From assembly GCF_003319105.1 (NCBI RefSeq), contig NZ_QOHH01000015.1:23919-87918 (forward strand): a stretch of DNA of 64,000 bases, written 5' to 3'. Below are positions 37,385 through 46,199 of the stretch, piece by piece (within the stretch, counting starts at the first letter, position 1; each line of letters begins with the position of its first letter). The notes beneath the pieces were generated by a model that made no database searches, was not told where the DNA came from, and saw only the letters and a program-made list of their open reading frames with translations. Source of the stretch: Blastococcus sp. TF02-09 (GTDB taxonomy: Bacteria; Actinomycetota; Actinomycetes; Mycobacteriales; Geodermatophilaceae). A program made the translations under genes and the position numbers.

Positions 37385-38475
37385 CGTCCGCGCCGTCGGT
37401 GCACGGACGGGCCGTCGTACACGTCGTCGACCCGCGCCGCCACGGCCCGCACGTCCAGCCCGCGCAGCTCCGTCGGCGGCACGCGCGGCCCTGCGGGCCG
37501 GGAGAGGACGTCGTCGACCAGGGACCGGAGCTCGTCGTCGGTGGCCTCGTGGGCGCCGGGCACGGGCGTCCCGAGCTCGTCCAGCGCGGGGCAGCGGCGG
37601 TAGACCACCGGCAGGCCGTTCGCGAGCGCCTCCAGCACCGCCAGCCCGAACGTCTCGTACCGCGACGGCGAGGCCAGGACGTCCATCGCCGACAGATGGG
37701 TGGCGACCGGGCGCTCCCCGGGCAGGTGCACCCACGGTGCGACGCCACGGTCGCGGGCGAGACCGGTCAGCGCCTCCCGCTCCGCGCCCTCGCCGACGAC
37801 CAGCAGGTGGCGGTCCGGCCCGAGGGTTGGGGCCAGCACGTCCAGCAGGACGTCGAACCTCTTGCCGGGGTGGAGGCGGCCCACCGCTCCCACGACGTGG
37901 GCGCCCTCGGGGATGCCCAGGCCGGCCCGCACCGCCGTCCGGGCCGCGGGGTCGAAGGCCAGCGCGTCGACGTCCAGCCCGTTGGGCACGGTGACGACGC
38001 GATCGGCCGCGATGCCCCAGCGGAGCAGGTTGTCCCGGACCGACGTCGAGACCGCCACGGTCCGCTGCCCGAGCCGCTCCGCCGCCAGGTACAGCGCCCG
38101 GACGGCGCGGGTGGCCGGCCGTCCCTCCAGCTGGTCGTCGAGCAGCGAGTGCTCGGTGGCCACGACGACGGGCACGCGGGCGAGCCGGGCGGCGAGCCGG
38201 CCGTAGAGCCCTGCGCGGAAGAGATGGGTGTGCACGACGTCGTAGCGGCCCCGCCTGATCAGCCGGGCCAGCCGCAGCACCGCCCCGACCTGCGTGTTGC
38301 TGCGCATCCCGAGGTCGGTGACGGTGACGCCGTCGGCGCGAAGCTGCTCGGCCACCGAACCGGCGTTGTACAGCGCCACGACGTCCGCGTCGTGCCGGCT
38401 GTGCTGCAGCAGCAGGCGCAGCTGGACCTCCGCGCCACCGGCCGCCAGGCCGGTGATGACGTGCAGCACCCTCAT
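37381..38475 (-). CDS. GT4-family glycosyltransferase
   Basis: 364 residues. LHVITGLAAGGAEVQLRLLL is the N-terminal loop. VVHTHLFRAGLYGRLAARLA, GAVGRLHPGKRFDVLLDVL and SRYETFGLAVLEALANGLPV complete the GT4 pattern. It is the second gene of a leftward set (deacetylase, this enzyme, flippase) whose members overlap by ATGA. Confidence 0.9.
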   Translation of the reverse strand: MRVLHVITGLAAGGAEVQLRLLLQHSRHDADVVALYNAGSVAEQLRADGVTVTDLGMRSNTQVGAVLRLARLIRRGRYDVVHTHLFRAGLYGRLAARLARVPVVVATEHSLLDDQLEGRPATRAVRALYLAAERLGQRTVAVSTSVRDNLLRWGIAADRVVTVPNGLDVDALAFDPAARTAVRAGLGIPEGAHVVGAVGRLHPGKRFDVLLDVLAPTLGPDRHLLVVGEGAEREALTGLARDRGVAPWVHLPGERPVATHLSAMDVLASPSRYETFGLAVLEALANGLPVVYRRCPALDELGTPVPGAHEATDDELRSLVDDVLSRPAGPRVPPTELRGLDVRAVAARVDDVYDGPSVHRRRGR

Positions 38476-39209
38476 CGCGAGCGCGCGCGGGCGAGAAGGT
38501 GCCGGCCCAGCTTCGCGGCGAGGCGCGGACCGGTGTCCTGCTGGCCGACGTAGAAGCGGGGGATGGTGAACCGGTCGGCGACGGAGTAGTCCCGCGTCAC
38601 GCAGGCGTGGTCGTACCCGGCATCGCGGGCGGCCCGAGCTGCGGCCTCGTCGAAGTCGCCGTACGGGTAGCAGAAGCCGTCGACCGGGCCGCCCAGCACC
38701 TCCTCCAACGCCAGGCGGCTACCGGTCACCTCCTCGCGCAGGGCGGCCGGATCGAGGCCGGCGAGATGGGCATGGCTGGTGGAGTGGCTGCCCACCTCGT
38801 GGCCGGCGGCAGCCACCGCGCGGACCTCGTCGGCATTCATCAGGGGCAGCCGCGGCCCCTCGTCCCACTCGTTCTCGCCACCCAGCCGGCCGGTGACGAC
38901 GTAGACGGTGCCGGTCATGCCGTGCCGGTCGAGGACGGGAACGGCATGCTCGAGGAAGTCGCGGTACCCGTCGTCGAATGTCAGGGCCACCAGCCGGGCG
39001 CCCTCGCCCCGGTCACGGGCTCGGACCAGCTCGCGCAGGGAGACCCCGCGCAGCCCCATCCGGGTCAGCGCGCGCAGCTGGGCGTGCAGCCGGTCTGGGT
39101 GCACCCGCAGGAGGTTCGGGTCGGGGGTCGTCGCCGGGCTGACGGAGTGGTACATCAGCACCGGCGGGACGACGCGCGGCGTCCGGCCCACCTGCACGTC
39201 GTCCTGCAT
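38472..39209 (-). CDS. Polysaccharide deacetylase (CE4)
   Basis: 245-residue CE4 esterase. VLMYHSVSP, the metal-binding/catalytic TFDDGYRDF, SHSTSHAHL and the later FCYPYGDFDEAA are family motifs. It removes N-acetyl groups from GlcNAc-containing glycans. No signal peptide is obvious, so it may act on lipid-linked precursors in the cytoplasm or be exported by another route. GAAGGGCGG upstream is the ribosome site, and TACCGT on the minus strand near 39237-39242 is a likely -10. Confidence 0.88.
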   Translation of the reverse strand: MQDDVQVGRTPRVVPPVLMYHSVSPATTPDPNLLRVHPDRLHAQLRALTRMGLRGVSLRELVRARDRGEGARLVALTFDDGYRDFLEHAVPVLDRHGMTGTVYVVTGRLGGENEWDEGPRLPLMNADEVRAVAAAGHEVGSHSTSHAHLAGLDPAALREEVTGSRLALEEVLGGPVDGFCYPYGDFDEAAARAARDAGYDHACVTRDYSVADRFTIPRFYVGQQDTGPRLAAKLGRHLLARARSR

Positions 39210-39274
39210 GTCCGCCCTTCAGCCGGTCGATCCGCCACGGTAGTGGCTGGAACGGGGCCGGCCCAGCGGCGGGC

Positions 39275-39667
39275 TCAACCGGGTGAACGCGATCGCCGGC
39301 GGCCGGCCAGGGAGCCGAGCAGCACGCCGATCAGCGCCCCGGCGGAGTTGAGGACGACGTCCCGGGCGGAGGACTCCCGGCCCGGCAGCACGAGCTGGGC
39401 GGTCTCCACACCCGCCGAGGCCGCGGTGCAGATCAGCCAGACGGCCGCTCCGGACAGCCGCGGCACCGCTGCGGCGAAGAGGAGCGCGACGGGCACGAAC
39501 AGCAGCACGTTGGCGGCCATCTCGACGGTGGACGCGGAGAGCTCATCGAGACCCGGCACGCTCTGCGCGACGGTGAACAGCAGCCGCCCGGGGGAGGGGC
39601 CGACGGTCAGCGCCGCCACACCGAGCGCGGCGGCCAGGAAGCCCGCGGTGAGCCAGGGGCGGTGCAC
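39275..39667 (-). CDS. VanZ-like membrane protein
   Basis: 130 residues from GTG 39667, four hydrophobic segments, and the VanZ-type ANVLLFVPVALLFAAAVPRL and RESSARDVVLNSAGALIGVL (the conserved D-x-x-x-N in helix 4). VanZ-like proteins affect teicoplanin resistance and envelope glycan export in some bacteria, but the activity is unknown. The -10 TAGCGT at 39675-39680 lies 7 bases before the start, so the mRNA is probably leaderless. Confidence 0.85.
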   Translation of the reverse strand: MHRPWLTAGFLAAALGVAALTVGPSPGRLLFTVAQSVPGLDELSASTVEMAANVLLFVPVALLFAAAVPRLSGAAVWLICTAASAGVETAQLVLPGRESSARDVVLNSAGALIGVLLGSLAGRRRSRSPG

Positions 39668-39839
39668 CGCAGGAACGCTAGCGGCAGGGCGGCCCGACGC
39701 GGCCGGGCGGCCCCGCCGGCCGGGGTGTGGACCGGCAGGGCCTGGCCCTGCGGCGTCCCGGGACCGGCACGCAGGGCGTGTCCGGACGAGTGCCCGCGGA
39801 CGCCGGTGCCCAAGCGGGAACCCGGCGACGGCGCCCCCC

Positions 39840-41045
39840 TCAGCCGACGCCGATGGCGATGACCGGCTTCGCGGTCGGCTGCAGCCAGCGCATGAGCTTC
39901 TCCAGCGAGGCGCGGTCGATGGCCACGCAGCCCGCCGTCGGCCGGTTGTTGCTGATGTGCAGGAAGAACGCCGAGCCCGCGCCGCGCCGCCCTTCCCGGT
40001 TGTAGTCGATGACCACCGCCTGGTCGTAGACCGCGCCCTGGGCGTAGAGGTTCTCCCCGGCCCGCTCGTCGAAGGGGCAGGTGCCGGGCGCGCACTGGGC
40101 GTACCGGTTGTACAGGGCGCTGGCGACGTCGGAGACCCACCAGTCGTCGCCGTCCACCCGCCGGTAGGGCAGCACCGTGCCGGGGTTGCCCGCGCGGCCG
40201 AACGCCTCGGTCAGCCGGAACGTGCCCGTCGGCGTGCGGGTGGAGCCCTCGCTGGCCGCGCCCACGCCCGACGCGCCGATCCGGGCCGTCACCGGGCCCA
40301 GGGCGACCCGCCAGGTGCTGCCGACCCGCTCCCAGGCGGTCAGCTTCGCGGTCGTCGCCGTCGCCGAGGCCGCGGCCACGGTGACCACCTGGGTGCCGGG
40401 CGGGGCGAAGCCGAGGGCCGGAGCGCCCACCACCGTCGTCCCCGACCCCGGGAACCAGCGGATCGAGCCGTACTGGAAGTCCTGCGCGCGGCCGCCGGGG
40501 ATGGGGAACTCGCCCGTCGTCGGGTAGCCGAGCGCGCCGGTCTCCCAGCCCATCGCGGCCCACCGGTCGCGGATCGAGCCGTAGATCTCACGGGCACCGG
40601 TCGCCGGGGTCCAGTAGACCGAGCCGCGCTGGAAGTGGTTGAACCGGCCGACGCCGTCCGGGGTGGGAAGCTCGTCGGTCGTCGGGAACCCGAGCACACC
40701 GCCCTCCCAGCCCAGCGCGGCCCAGCGCTTGAGGATGGAGCCCCACACCGCGTGCGCCCCGGTGCTGGGCGTCCAGTAGATCGACCCGTTCTGGAAGGCG
40801 TTGTAGCGGCCGTAGACCTTCGGCGTCGCCAGCTCGTCCGTGACCGGGTAGCCCAGCCGGCCGGACGGGCCGCCGAGCGCGCGGTAGCTGGTCAGGATGG
40901 CCCCGCCCACGTCGTGGCTGCCGGTGGCCGGCGAGGTGAAGGTCTGCGCGTGCGCGGCGGAGGCGCCCAGCGCCAGGACGGCCGCGACGACGGCGGTCAC
41001 GAGGATCGCGGCCGCGCTGCGGCGCGGACGGGCGGTGCGGGGCAT
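39840..41045 (-). CDS. Secreted LGFP-repeat L,D-transpeptidase-like protein
   Basis: 401 residues. A signal peptide (about 1-33, ending near AHAQ) is followed by four LGFP-type repeats of about 54 residues each (LGYPVTDELATP, LGFPTTDELPTP, LGYPTTGEFPIP and a last partial LGFAPP). The C-terminal YkuD-like domain carries HISNNRPTAGCVAID, where H-(x)n-S/T-x-G-C is the L,D-transpeptidase catalytic pattern. LGFP repeats bind the wall or arabinogalactan in relatives. The protein probably modifies peptidoglycan cross-links at a repeat-directed site. A TACGGT on the minus strand near 41121-41126 may be the -10. Confidence 0.87.
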   Translation of the reverse strand: MPRTARPRRSAAAILVTAVVAAVLALGASAAHAQTFTSPATGSHDVGGAILTSYRALGGPSGRLGYPVTDELATPKVYGRYNAFQNGSIYWTPSTGAHAVWGSILKRWAALGWEGGVLGFPTTDELPTPDGVGRFNHFQRGSVYWTPATGAREIYGSIRDRWAAMGWETGALGYPTTGEFPIPGGRAQDFQYGSIRWFPGSGTTVVGAPALGFAPPGTQVVTVAAASATATTAKLTAWERVGSTWRVALGPVTARIGASGVGAASEGSTRTPTGTFRLTEAFGRAGNPGTVLPYRRVDGDDWWVSDVASALYNRYAQCAPGTCPFDERAGENLYAQGAVYDQAVVIDYNREGRRGAGSAFFLHISNNRPTAGCVAIDRASLEKLMRWLQPTAKPVIAIGVG

Positions 41046-41200
41046 GCCGGCTCCAGGCGGTCGGCCGTCGGCGGGAGCGAGCGGCGCGCGAGCGGCCGGG
41101 GAGGCCGCGGTCGGCGACACCGTATGCGGAGCCGGCCTGGTTCGGTAGCGATCAGGTCTCCGTCGGTCCCGGACGGCACGCCGGCACCAGCTGTCACACC

Positions 41201-41344
41201 TCAGCGGCGGGTGTGCCGGCGGTCCGGGAGGCCGCGCCGCACCCGGTCGCGGTCCTCGCTCGTCCGGAGCGCCCGGCCCAGCACGACGGCGAGCACGCAG
41301 GCGAGCAGCGACCACCCGAGCAGCAGCCACGCCCACCACGCCAT
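41201..41344 (-). CDS. Tiny single-pass membrane protein, M-x-W type (47 aa)
   Basis: 47 residues from ATG 41342-41344 with GAGGAC upstream. MAWWAWLLLGWSLLACVLAV is one helix, followed by GRALRTSEDRDRVRRG and a basic tail. The layout is the same as in the tiny proteins at 17565 and 21478. It lies between the LGFP transpeptidase and the PHP protein. A 15-codon upstream extension is open but lacks a ribosome site and is not similar to the other copies. Confidence 0.5.
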   Translation of the reverse strand: MAWWAWLLLGWSLLACVLAVVLGRALRTSEDRDRVRRGLPDRRHTRR

Positions 41345-41398
41345 GACCGGAACGGTCCTCGCCGCACCGGGGCGGAACACAGTCCCCAAGAGAGGGGG

Positions 41399-42448
41399 TC
41401 AGCCCTCGGTCCAGGCCAGCAGGTCGTCGGCGGACCGGGTGTTGATCACCCGGGCGGGCTCCACGCCGCACTCGATCGCCCGCTCCACGCCGTTGTACTG
41501 CCAGTCCAGCTGGCCCGGTGCGTGCGCGTCGGTGTCGATGGCGAACTCGCAGCCCAGCTCGGTGGCCAGGGTGAGCAGCCGCCGCGGCGGGTCCAGCCGC
41601 TCGGGCCGGGAGTTGATCTCGACCGCGGTGCCGAACTCGACGCACGCGGCGAACACCGCCTCGGCGTCGAAGGTGCTCTCGGGGCGCGGCTTCTGCTCCC
41701 CGTTGCGCTGCCTCCGCCCGATCACCAGCCGGCCGGTGCAGTGCCCCAGGACGTCGGTGTGCGGGTTGGCGACCGCCGTGAGCATCCGCTCCGTCATCTG
41801 CGCGCTCGGCGCTCGCAGCTCGGAGTGCACGCTGGCGACGACGACGTCGAGGCGCCCGAGCAGCTCGTCGGTCTGGTCGAGCGAGCCGTCGACGTTGATG
41901 TCGCACTCGATGCCGGTGAGGATCCGGAACGGGCTGAGCTCCTCGTTGAGCGCGGCGACGACGTCCAGCTGCTGCTCGAGCCTGGCCGGGCTGAGCCCGT
42001 TCGCGACCGTGAGCCGGGGGGAGTGGTCGGTCAGCGCCATGTACTCGTGGCCCAGCGCCATGGCGGCCTCGGCCATCTCCCGGATCGGGGAGCCGCCGTC
42101 GGACCAGTCCGAGTGCAGGTGCAGGTCGCCCTTGAGCGCGGCCCGGAACTCGGCGACGTCGTCGGCCATCGGGACGAGCTCGGCCAGGTCCTGCTCGAGC
42201 TTCGTCAGGTACTCGGGCACCTGCCCCTTGTGCGCCTGCACGATGACGGCCGCGGTCTTCGGGCCCACGCCCTTGAGATCCTTGAGCGTGTTGGTGCGGA
42301 TCTTCAGGTCGAGCTGGTCCTCGCCCAGGCCGTCGACCACCGCGGCGGCGGTGCGGAAGGCGGACACCCGGTAGCTGGGCTCGCGGGCGCGCTCCAGGAG
42401 GAAGGCGATCCTCCGGAGCGCGGCCGCGGGTGCCAGCGGGGTGCTCAG
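41399..42448 (-). CDS. PHP-domain phosphoesterase with helix-hairpin-helix
   Basis: The protein joins a helix-hairpin-helix segment (LKDLKGVGPKTAAVIVQAHK) to a PHP domain with GDLHLHSDWSDG, LTDHSP, EINSRPERLDPP and DTDAHAPGQLD, the metal-binding His/Asp residues of PHP hydrolases. It resembles the C-terminal half of DNA polymerase X. I extend it past GTG 42367 to CTG 42448 because the extra 27 residues (ALRRIAFLLERAREPSYR) are a normal part of this family and GGGAG lies 6 bases before the CTG, while no ATG, GTG or TTG exists in frame. If only standard starts are allowed, the gene begins at 42367 (322 aa). Confidence 0.8.
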   Translation of the reverse strand: MSTPLAPAAALRRIAFLLERAREPSYRVSAFRTAAAVVDGLGEDQLDLKIRTNTLKDLKGVGPKTAAVIVQAHKGQVPEYLTKLEQDLAELVPMADDVAEFRAALKGDLHLHSDWSDGGSPIREMAEAAMALGHEYMALTDHSPRLTVANGLSPARLEQQLDVVAALNEELSPFRILTGIECDINVDGSLDQTDELLGRLDVVVASVHSELRAPSAQMTERMLTAVANPHTDVLGHCTGRLVIGRRQRNGEQKPRPESTFDAEAVFAACVEFGTAVEINSRPERLDPPRRLLTLATELGCEFAIDTDAHAPGQLDWQYNGVERAIECGVEPARVINTRSADDLLAWTEG

Positions 42449-42461
42449 CGTCCGCTCCCGC

Positions 42462-43007
42462 TCAGCGCTTCTTCTTGAGCTTCTTCTCGGCCTTCTTCTG
42501 CGCCTTGGCCGCGCGCTTCTGCGCCTTCTCGAAGCTCTTCTCCGTGGCGACGGCGGCGGCCTTGGCGGTCTTGCGCGCCCGGTAGCCGACCGACGGCTTG
42601 CCCTCGGTGTCGACGGCGGCCAGCAGCAGCCCGCCCAGGAGACCGGTGTTCTTCAGGAAGTTCGAGATCTGCCCGAACCGCTCGGTCGGGTCCTCGTGCT
42701 CCCAGAAGCGGTGCCCGGCCAGCGTCGTCGGCACGATGGACGCCGACAGGACCAGCGCGGTCAGCCGGGGCGCCTTGCCCAGCGCGAACAGCGAGCCGGC
42801 GGCGACCTTGACGGCGGCGTCGGCCTGCACCCACTGCTGGACGTCGCGGGGCACCTGCACGGGCAGCTGCTTGTCGGCGGTCTCCGCGATCTTCTCCACG
42901 ACGGGGGCTGCCCCGGGGACGCGGTCCTGCGGCTTGCGCAGGGTGCTGATGCCGCCGTAGACGAACGGGGCGGCGAGCAAGGGCCGGGCGATCCTCCGGA
43001 CCAGCAT
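42462..43007 (-). CDS. DoxX-family membrane protein with Lys-rich tail
   Basis: 181 residues. PFVYGGISTLRKP, QADAAVKVAAGSLFALGKAP, GHRFWEHEDPTERFGQISNF and LKNTGLLGGLLLAAVD are DoxX signatures, with about four membrane segments. The last 40 residues are Lys/Ala-rich (KAQKRAAKAQKKAEKKLKKK), forming a likely basic helix. GGGAAAGAGG precedes the start and TACGGT further upstream is a candidate -10. Function in the DoxX family is poorly defined. Confidence 0.85.
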   Translation of the reverse strand: MLVRRIARPLLAAPFVYGGISTLRKPQDRVPGAAPVVEKIAETADKQLPVQVPRDVQQWVQADAAVKVAAGSLFALGKAPRLTALVLSASIVPTTLAGHRFWEHEDPTERFGQISNFLKNTGLLGGLLLAAVDTEGKPSVGYRARKTAKAAAVATEKSFEKAQKRAAKAQKKAEKKLKKKR

Positions 43008-43135
43008 GGTGACCTCTTTCCCTCAGTACCTCGGTGGAGTCGGGTCGTGCAGTGCCCGGTGCGGTGCGCGGGCAATCCCTGCGGTCGACCGTAGTGATCA
43101 CCGGCGGGGTCCGCTCCTCGGCGACGGCCGGCCGG

Positions 43136-43211
43136 CCCGCTCAGGGGGTGTTTCTCGCGCTCCTGCGGTGCTGCAGGACCCGCTGAGCGCGAGGAACACC
43201 CGGGGAGCGGG
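43136..43211. repeat. Long imperfect hairpin (27-bp arms)
   Basis: The left arm is 43136-43162 and the right arm is 43185-43211, with four mismatches (one of them G-U) in 27 pairs and a 22-base loop. It begins CCCGCTC and ends GAGCGGG. It lies just past the stop of the GH114 gene (leftward) and upstream of DoxX, so it may end that transcript. The length and outer ends match the hairpin at 48101-48180. Confidence 0.7.
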
Positions 43212-43216
43212 CGCGA

Positions 43217-44008
43217 TCAGCAGCGGCGCAGGGGTGCGCCCAGGTCCAGATCCTTGACGATCGTGGACAGCCCGCGCACGGCCCGGGGGCACTCCGCCGC
43301 GTACTCCACGTGCAGCACCGCCTTCCCGGCCCGCACGAAGGGCGCGTACGCACCGCACTCGTCGAAGGCCGCGCACTCCTCGTTGATCGCGAAGTCGAAC
43401 GACGGCTCCAGCTCCGCGAGCTGGTCGACGTCGTTCTTCAGCCCGATCGCGAGGCCGCGGTCGTGCGCCAGGTCGGCGACGGCGCGGTTGAACGCCAGCT
43501 GCTCCTCGGACTCCAGCGGGAAGCCGGACTCGTTGGCGTAGCCGTCGACGTTGTCGCCCTCGACGGCGTCGAAGCCCTTGTCCCGGCAGACGTCGAAGCG
43601 CGCGGCGAGCAGCGGCAGCAGCACGTCGGTGCGCCGGACGTCCAGCCAGCGCTCGCCCGGCCAGCCGTCGAGGGGCGCGCCCACGACGTCGGCCGGGAAG
43701 CGCGCGGCGTCGTCCCGCCAGTCCTCGTGGGCGCCGACGTTGACGTAGCAGACCACCCGCCGGTCCCGGTCGTGCAGCTGCCGCACCTGCTCGGCGGTGG
43801 TTTCCGCGCCGTCCACCACGAAGACGGCGGCGTCCGCGGACACGTCCAGCGGCCCGCTCAGCTGGTACTGCCACGTGGTGCCCGCGGCCGGCCGCCACGG
43901 TTCCGTCGCGCCGTCGTCCGCGGGTCCGGACGCCGAGCAGCCCGCCGCCACGAGGACCACCGCGGCCAGGGCGAGCAGCCCGGCCGCACCGCCGCGCCGG
44001 CCGGTCAC
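43217..44008 (-). CDS. GH114-like endo-alpha-1,4-polygalactosaminidase lipoprotein
   Basis: 263 residues from GTG 44008. The lipobox VAAGC at residues 21-25 follows a hydrophobic signal. The body resembles the GH114 (TM1410-like) family: VVCYVNVGAHEDWRDDAARF, RWLDVRR, GFDAVEGDNVDGYANESGF and AIGLKNDVDQLAEL, with Asp/Glu residues in a TIM barrel. Known members cut polymers of galactosamine. It should face outwards, bound to the membrane lipid. It starts by GTGA overlap with the PAP2-lipid kinase gene. Confidence 0.82.
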   Translation of the reverse strand: MTGRRGGAAGLLALAAVVLVAAGCSASGPADDGATEPWRPAAGTTWQYQLSGPLDVSADAAVFVVDGAETTAEQVRQLHDRDRRVVCYVNVGAHEDWRDDAARFPADVVGAPLDGWPGERWLDVRRTDVLLPLLAARFDVCRDKGFDAVEGDNVDGYANESGFPLESEEQLAFNRAVADLAHDRGLAIGLKNDVDQLAELEPSFDFAINEECAAFDECGAYAPFVRAGKAVLHVEYAAECPRAVRGLSTIVKDLDLGAPLRRC

Positions 44009-45438
44009 CGGTCGCGGCAGCAGTAGACGGTCAGCGGAGCGCGCTTGCCGAACCGGAACCGGGTGGCCGGTTTCCCCATCTCGCCGTCGTAGGCGACCCG
44101 CTGCGGGCCCGACCGCGAGATCACGCTCAGCTCCTCGACCTGGAACTTGCCGTAGCTGCGGCTGTGCTCGCCCACCCCGAGGAGCGTGGCCAGCACCGCC
44201 CGGGTGCGGCCGAAGCGCAGGTCGGCCCGCAGGTACTGGACGTCGAGCAGCCCGTCCTCCAGCCGCGGGCGCCAGGCCGGCGACAGCCCGCGCGGGGTGT
44301 AGAGGCAGTTGCCCACGAAGAGGATCCAGACCCGCAGCGGCCGGCCGTTGACCACCAGCTCCACCGGCGTCCCGGTGCGCAGCACCTGCGCGGCCGCCAC
44401 CGACAGCGCCAGCCACTTGCCCAGCCGCCCCGCCATCCGGTCGCGGCGGCGCACCATCTCCGGGTAGGCGCCGATGCTCGAGGTGTTGAGGAACGGCGTC
44501 CCGTTCACGTCGGCGACGTCCACGGTCACCGCCTCGCCGGCCAGCACCGCGTCGACCGCGTCCTGCGGGGCGAGCAGGCCGACGTCGCGGGCGAAGTGGT
44601 TGAGCGTGCCGGCCGGGATGACCGCCAGCGGCAGCCCGTGCTCGAGCGCCACCGCTGCGGCCGCCGCCACGCTGCCGTCGCCGCCGGCCACGCCCAGCGC
44701 CCGGGCCCCATCGCGGGCCGCCGTCCCCAGGAGCTGCTCGCCGCCGGCCTCCTCGGACAGCTCGAGCACCTGGGCGCGGGGGAGCAGGCGGCGGATGTCC
44801 TCGGCGGGGTCGTAGTCGTCGGGGCCGGAACGGGGGTTGACGGCCACGGCCAGGCCCTCGCCCTGCGGCAGCGCGGGCGCCGTCGACGACGGGCGGACGC
44901 GGGCCGGCTCCGTCGGGCGCACCCGCCACCAGTGCTGGGTCGCCGCGGCCACGCTCGCACCCACGGCGACACCGGCGACGACGTCCCCCGGGTAGTGCAC
45001 GCCGACGTGCACCCGGGAGTAGCCGACGGCGAGCCCGACCGGTGCCAGCGCGGCCCCCGCGGGCAGCGACTCCATGGCCAGCCCGGTCACGAACGCCGCG
45101 GCGGAGGCGGCGTGCCCGCTCGGGAAGGACGACGACGTCGGCGCACGCCGCAGGGTCCGCTCGCTGGGCTGCTCGACCCGCTGGGGCCGCCCGCGCCGGA
45201 ACAGCGTCTTGAGGACGACGTTGGTCAGCGCGCTGGAGATGGCCAGCGACCCGATCCCGCGCACCGCCCCCCGGCGCAGGGCACCCCGGCGGAGGGACAG
45301 CAGCCCGCCGAGCACCAGCCAGAGCCGGCCGTGGTTCGCCGAGCGGGTGAGCCGGAGCAGCCACCGGTCGGCGGGCGAGCTGGGCAGCCTCCCGACGAAC
45401 GAGTGCAGCCGGGCGTCCAGGTTGCGCGGGGTGGCCAC
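44005..45438 (-). CDS. PAP2 phosphatase fused to diacylglycerol-kinase-like domain
   Basis: 477 residues. The first ~190 form a PAP2-type lipid phosphatase (KTLFRRGRPQR, SSSFPSGHAASAAAF, SRVHVGVHYPGDVVAG: all three acid phosphatase signatures). Residues ~215-477 form a DAGK/LCB5-type lipid kinase (VAVNPRSG, GVAGGDGSVAAAAAVALEHG, AVIPAGTLNHFARDVG, DGLLDVQYLRAD). One polypeptide could thus remove and add phosphate on lipids, such as diacylglycerol or polyprenol. GTG 45438 has TACCGT (45445-45450) 6 bases upstream, so a leaderless start is likely. Confidence 0.9.
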   Translation of the reverse strand: MATPRNLDARLHSFVGRLPSSPADRWLLRLTRSANHGRLWLVLGGLLSLRRGALRRGAVRGIGSLAISSALTNVVLKTLFRRGRPQRVEQPSERTLRRAPTSSSFPSGHAASAAAFVTGLAMESLPAGAALAPVGLAVGYSRVHVGVHYPGDVVAGVAVGASVAAATQHWWRVRPTEPARVRPSSTAPALPQGEGLAVAVNPRSGPDDYDPAEDIRRLLPRAQVLELSEEAGGEQLLGTAARDGARALGVAGGDGSVAAAAAVALEHGLPLAVIPAGTLNHFARDVGLLAPQDAVDAVLAGEAVTVDVADVNGTPFLNTSSIGAYPEMVRRRDRMAGRLGKWLALSVAAAQVLRTGTPVELVVNGRPLRVWILFVGNCLYTPRGLSPAWRPRLEDGLLDVQYLRADLRFGRTRAVLATLLGVGEHSRSYGKFQVEELSVISRSGPQRVAYDGEMGKPATRFRFGKRAPLTVYCCRDR

Positions 45439-45494
45439 GCGCGGACGGTAGTGCAGGCCGTCCTCCGCGGGCGCCCCTCGGAGGGGTGGGTCCG

Positions 45495-46199
45495 CTAGCG
45501 GGTCGTCCCGATGGCGGCGGCCACCAGCTCGGCGATCCGCTGCTGCCCCTCGACCGTGGGGTGCACGCGGTCGGGGAGGATCGCGATGTCCTCGTCCAGC
45601 AGCGGCACGTAGGCCCGCCCGGCGTCCTCGGCCGCCGCGCGCAGCGCGTCGTCGATGGTCCGCAGGTCGTCCGGCTCGGCGGCCGGGATGACCGGGACAC
45701 CCACCACCACCACGGTCGGCACGTCCTCGAGGTCCTGGAGCACCTCGTCCGCTGCCGCGCCGACGTCGTCCGGGCGGCCGACCGTCGCGTCGTTGACGCT
45801 GCCCTGCACGACGACGACCTCGGCGTCCGGCGGGTCGGCGGCCAGGCGTTCGCCGTAGGCGACAGGGTTGTCCGGGCAGAAGCCGCGGGTGGTGAAGCCG
45901 GTTCCGCCCACGCCGTGGACGACCACCTCGGCCCCGAGCCGCTCCCCGAGCACCGCGGGGTACCCGACCCTGGGGCCGCCCGCGGCGAGGCCCAGGCTGT
46001 AGGAGTCGCCCAGCACGGCGATCCGGGGGCTGCCGGTGGTGAGCGGGGCGGGGCCCAGGTCGCGCTCGGCCTCGACCGCCGCCCAGCAGGGCGGCACGTC
46101 CGCCGGCTCGTCCCGCGTCAGGCGCCACACGCCGCCCGCCACGCCGGCGACGAACAGCAGGCCGACGACGACGGCGGTCCCCACGCGCAGCCGGCTCAT
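45495..46199 (-). CDS. SGNH/GDSL hydrolase, membrane-anchored
   Basis: 234 residues from ATG 46199. An N-terminal helix (about 7-26) anchors or exports it. IAVLGDSYSLG holds the nucleophile Ser (block I), GTGFTT and QGSVNDATVG (block III Asn) follow, and DRVHPTVEGQQ holds the Asp-His pair of block V. Likely an esterase or deacylase acting on envelope glycans or lipids. The -10 TAGCCT lies at 46207-46212, 7 bases before the start, so the transcript is probably leaderless. Confidence 0.87.
   Translation of the reverse strand: MSRLRVGTAVVVGLLFVAGVAGGVWRLTRDEPADVPPCWAAVEAERDLGPAPLTTGSPRIAVLGDSYSLGLAAGGPRVGYPAVLGERLGAEVVVHGVGGTGFTTRGFCPDNPVAYGERLAADPPDAEVVVVQGSVNDATVGRPDDVGAAADEVLQDLEDVPTVVVVGVPVIPAAEPDDLRTIDDALRAAAEDAGRAYVPLLDEDIAILPDRVHPTVEGQQRIAELVAAAIGTTR

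Noticed and set aside
38499..42374. 1291-residue rightward frame
   Set aside because: It spans five well-supported leftward genes. Long antisense frames are expected at this GC content.
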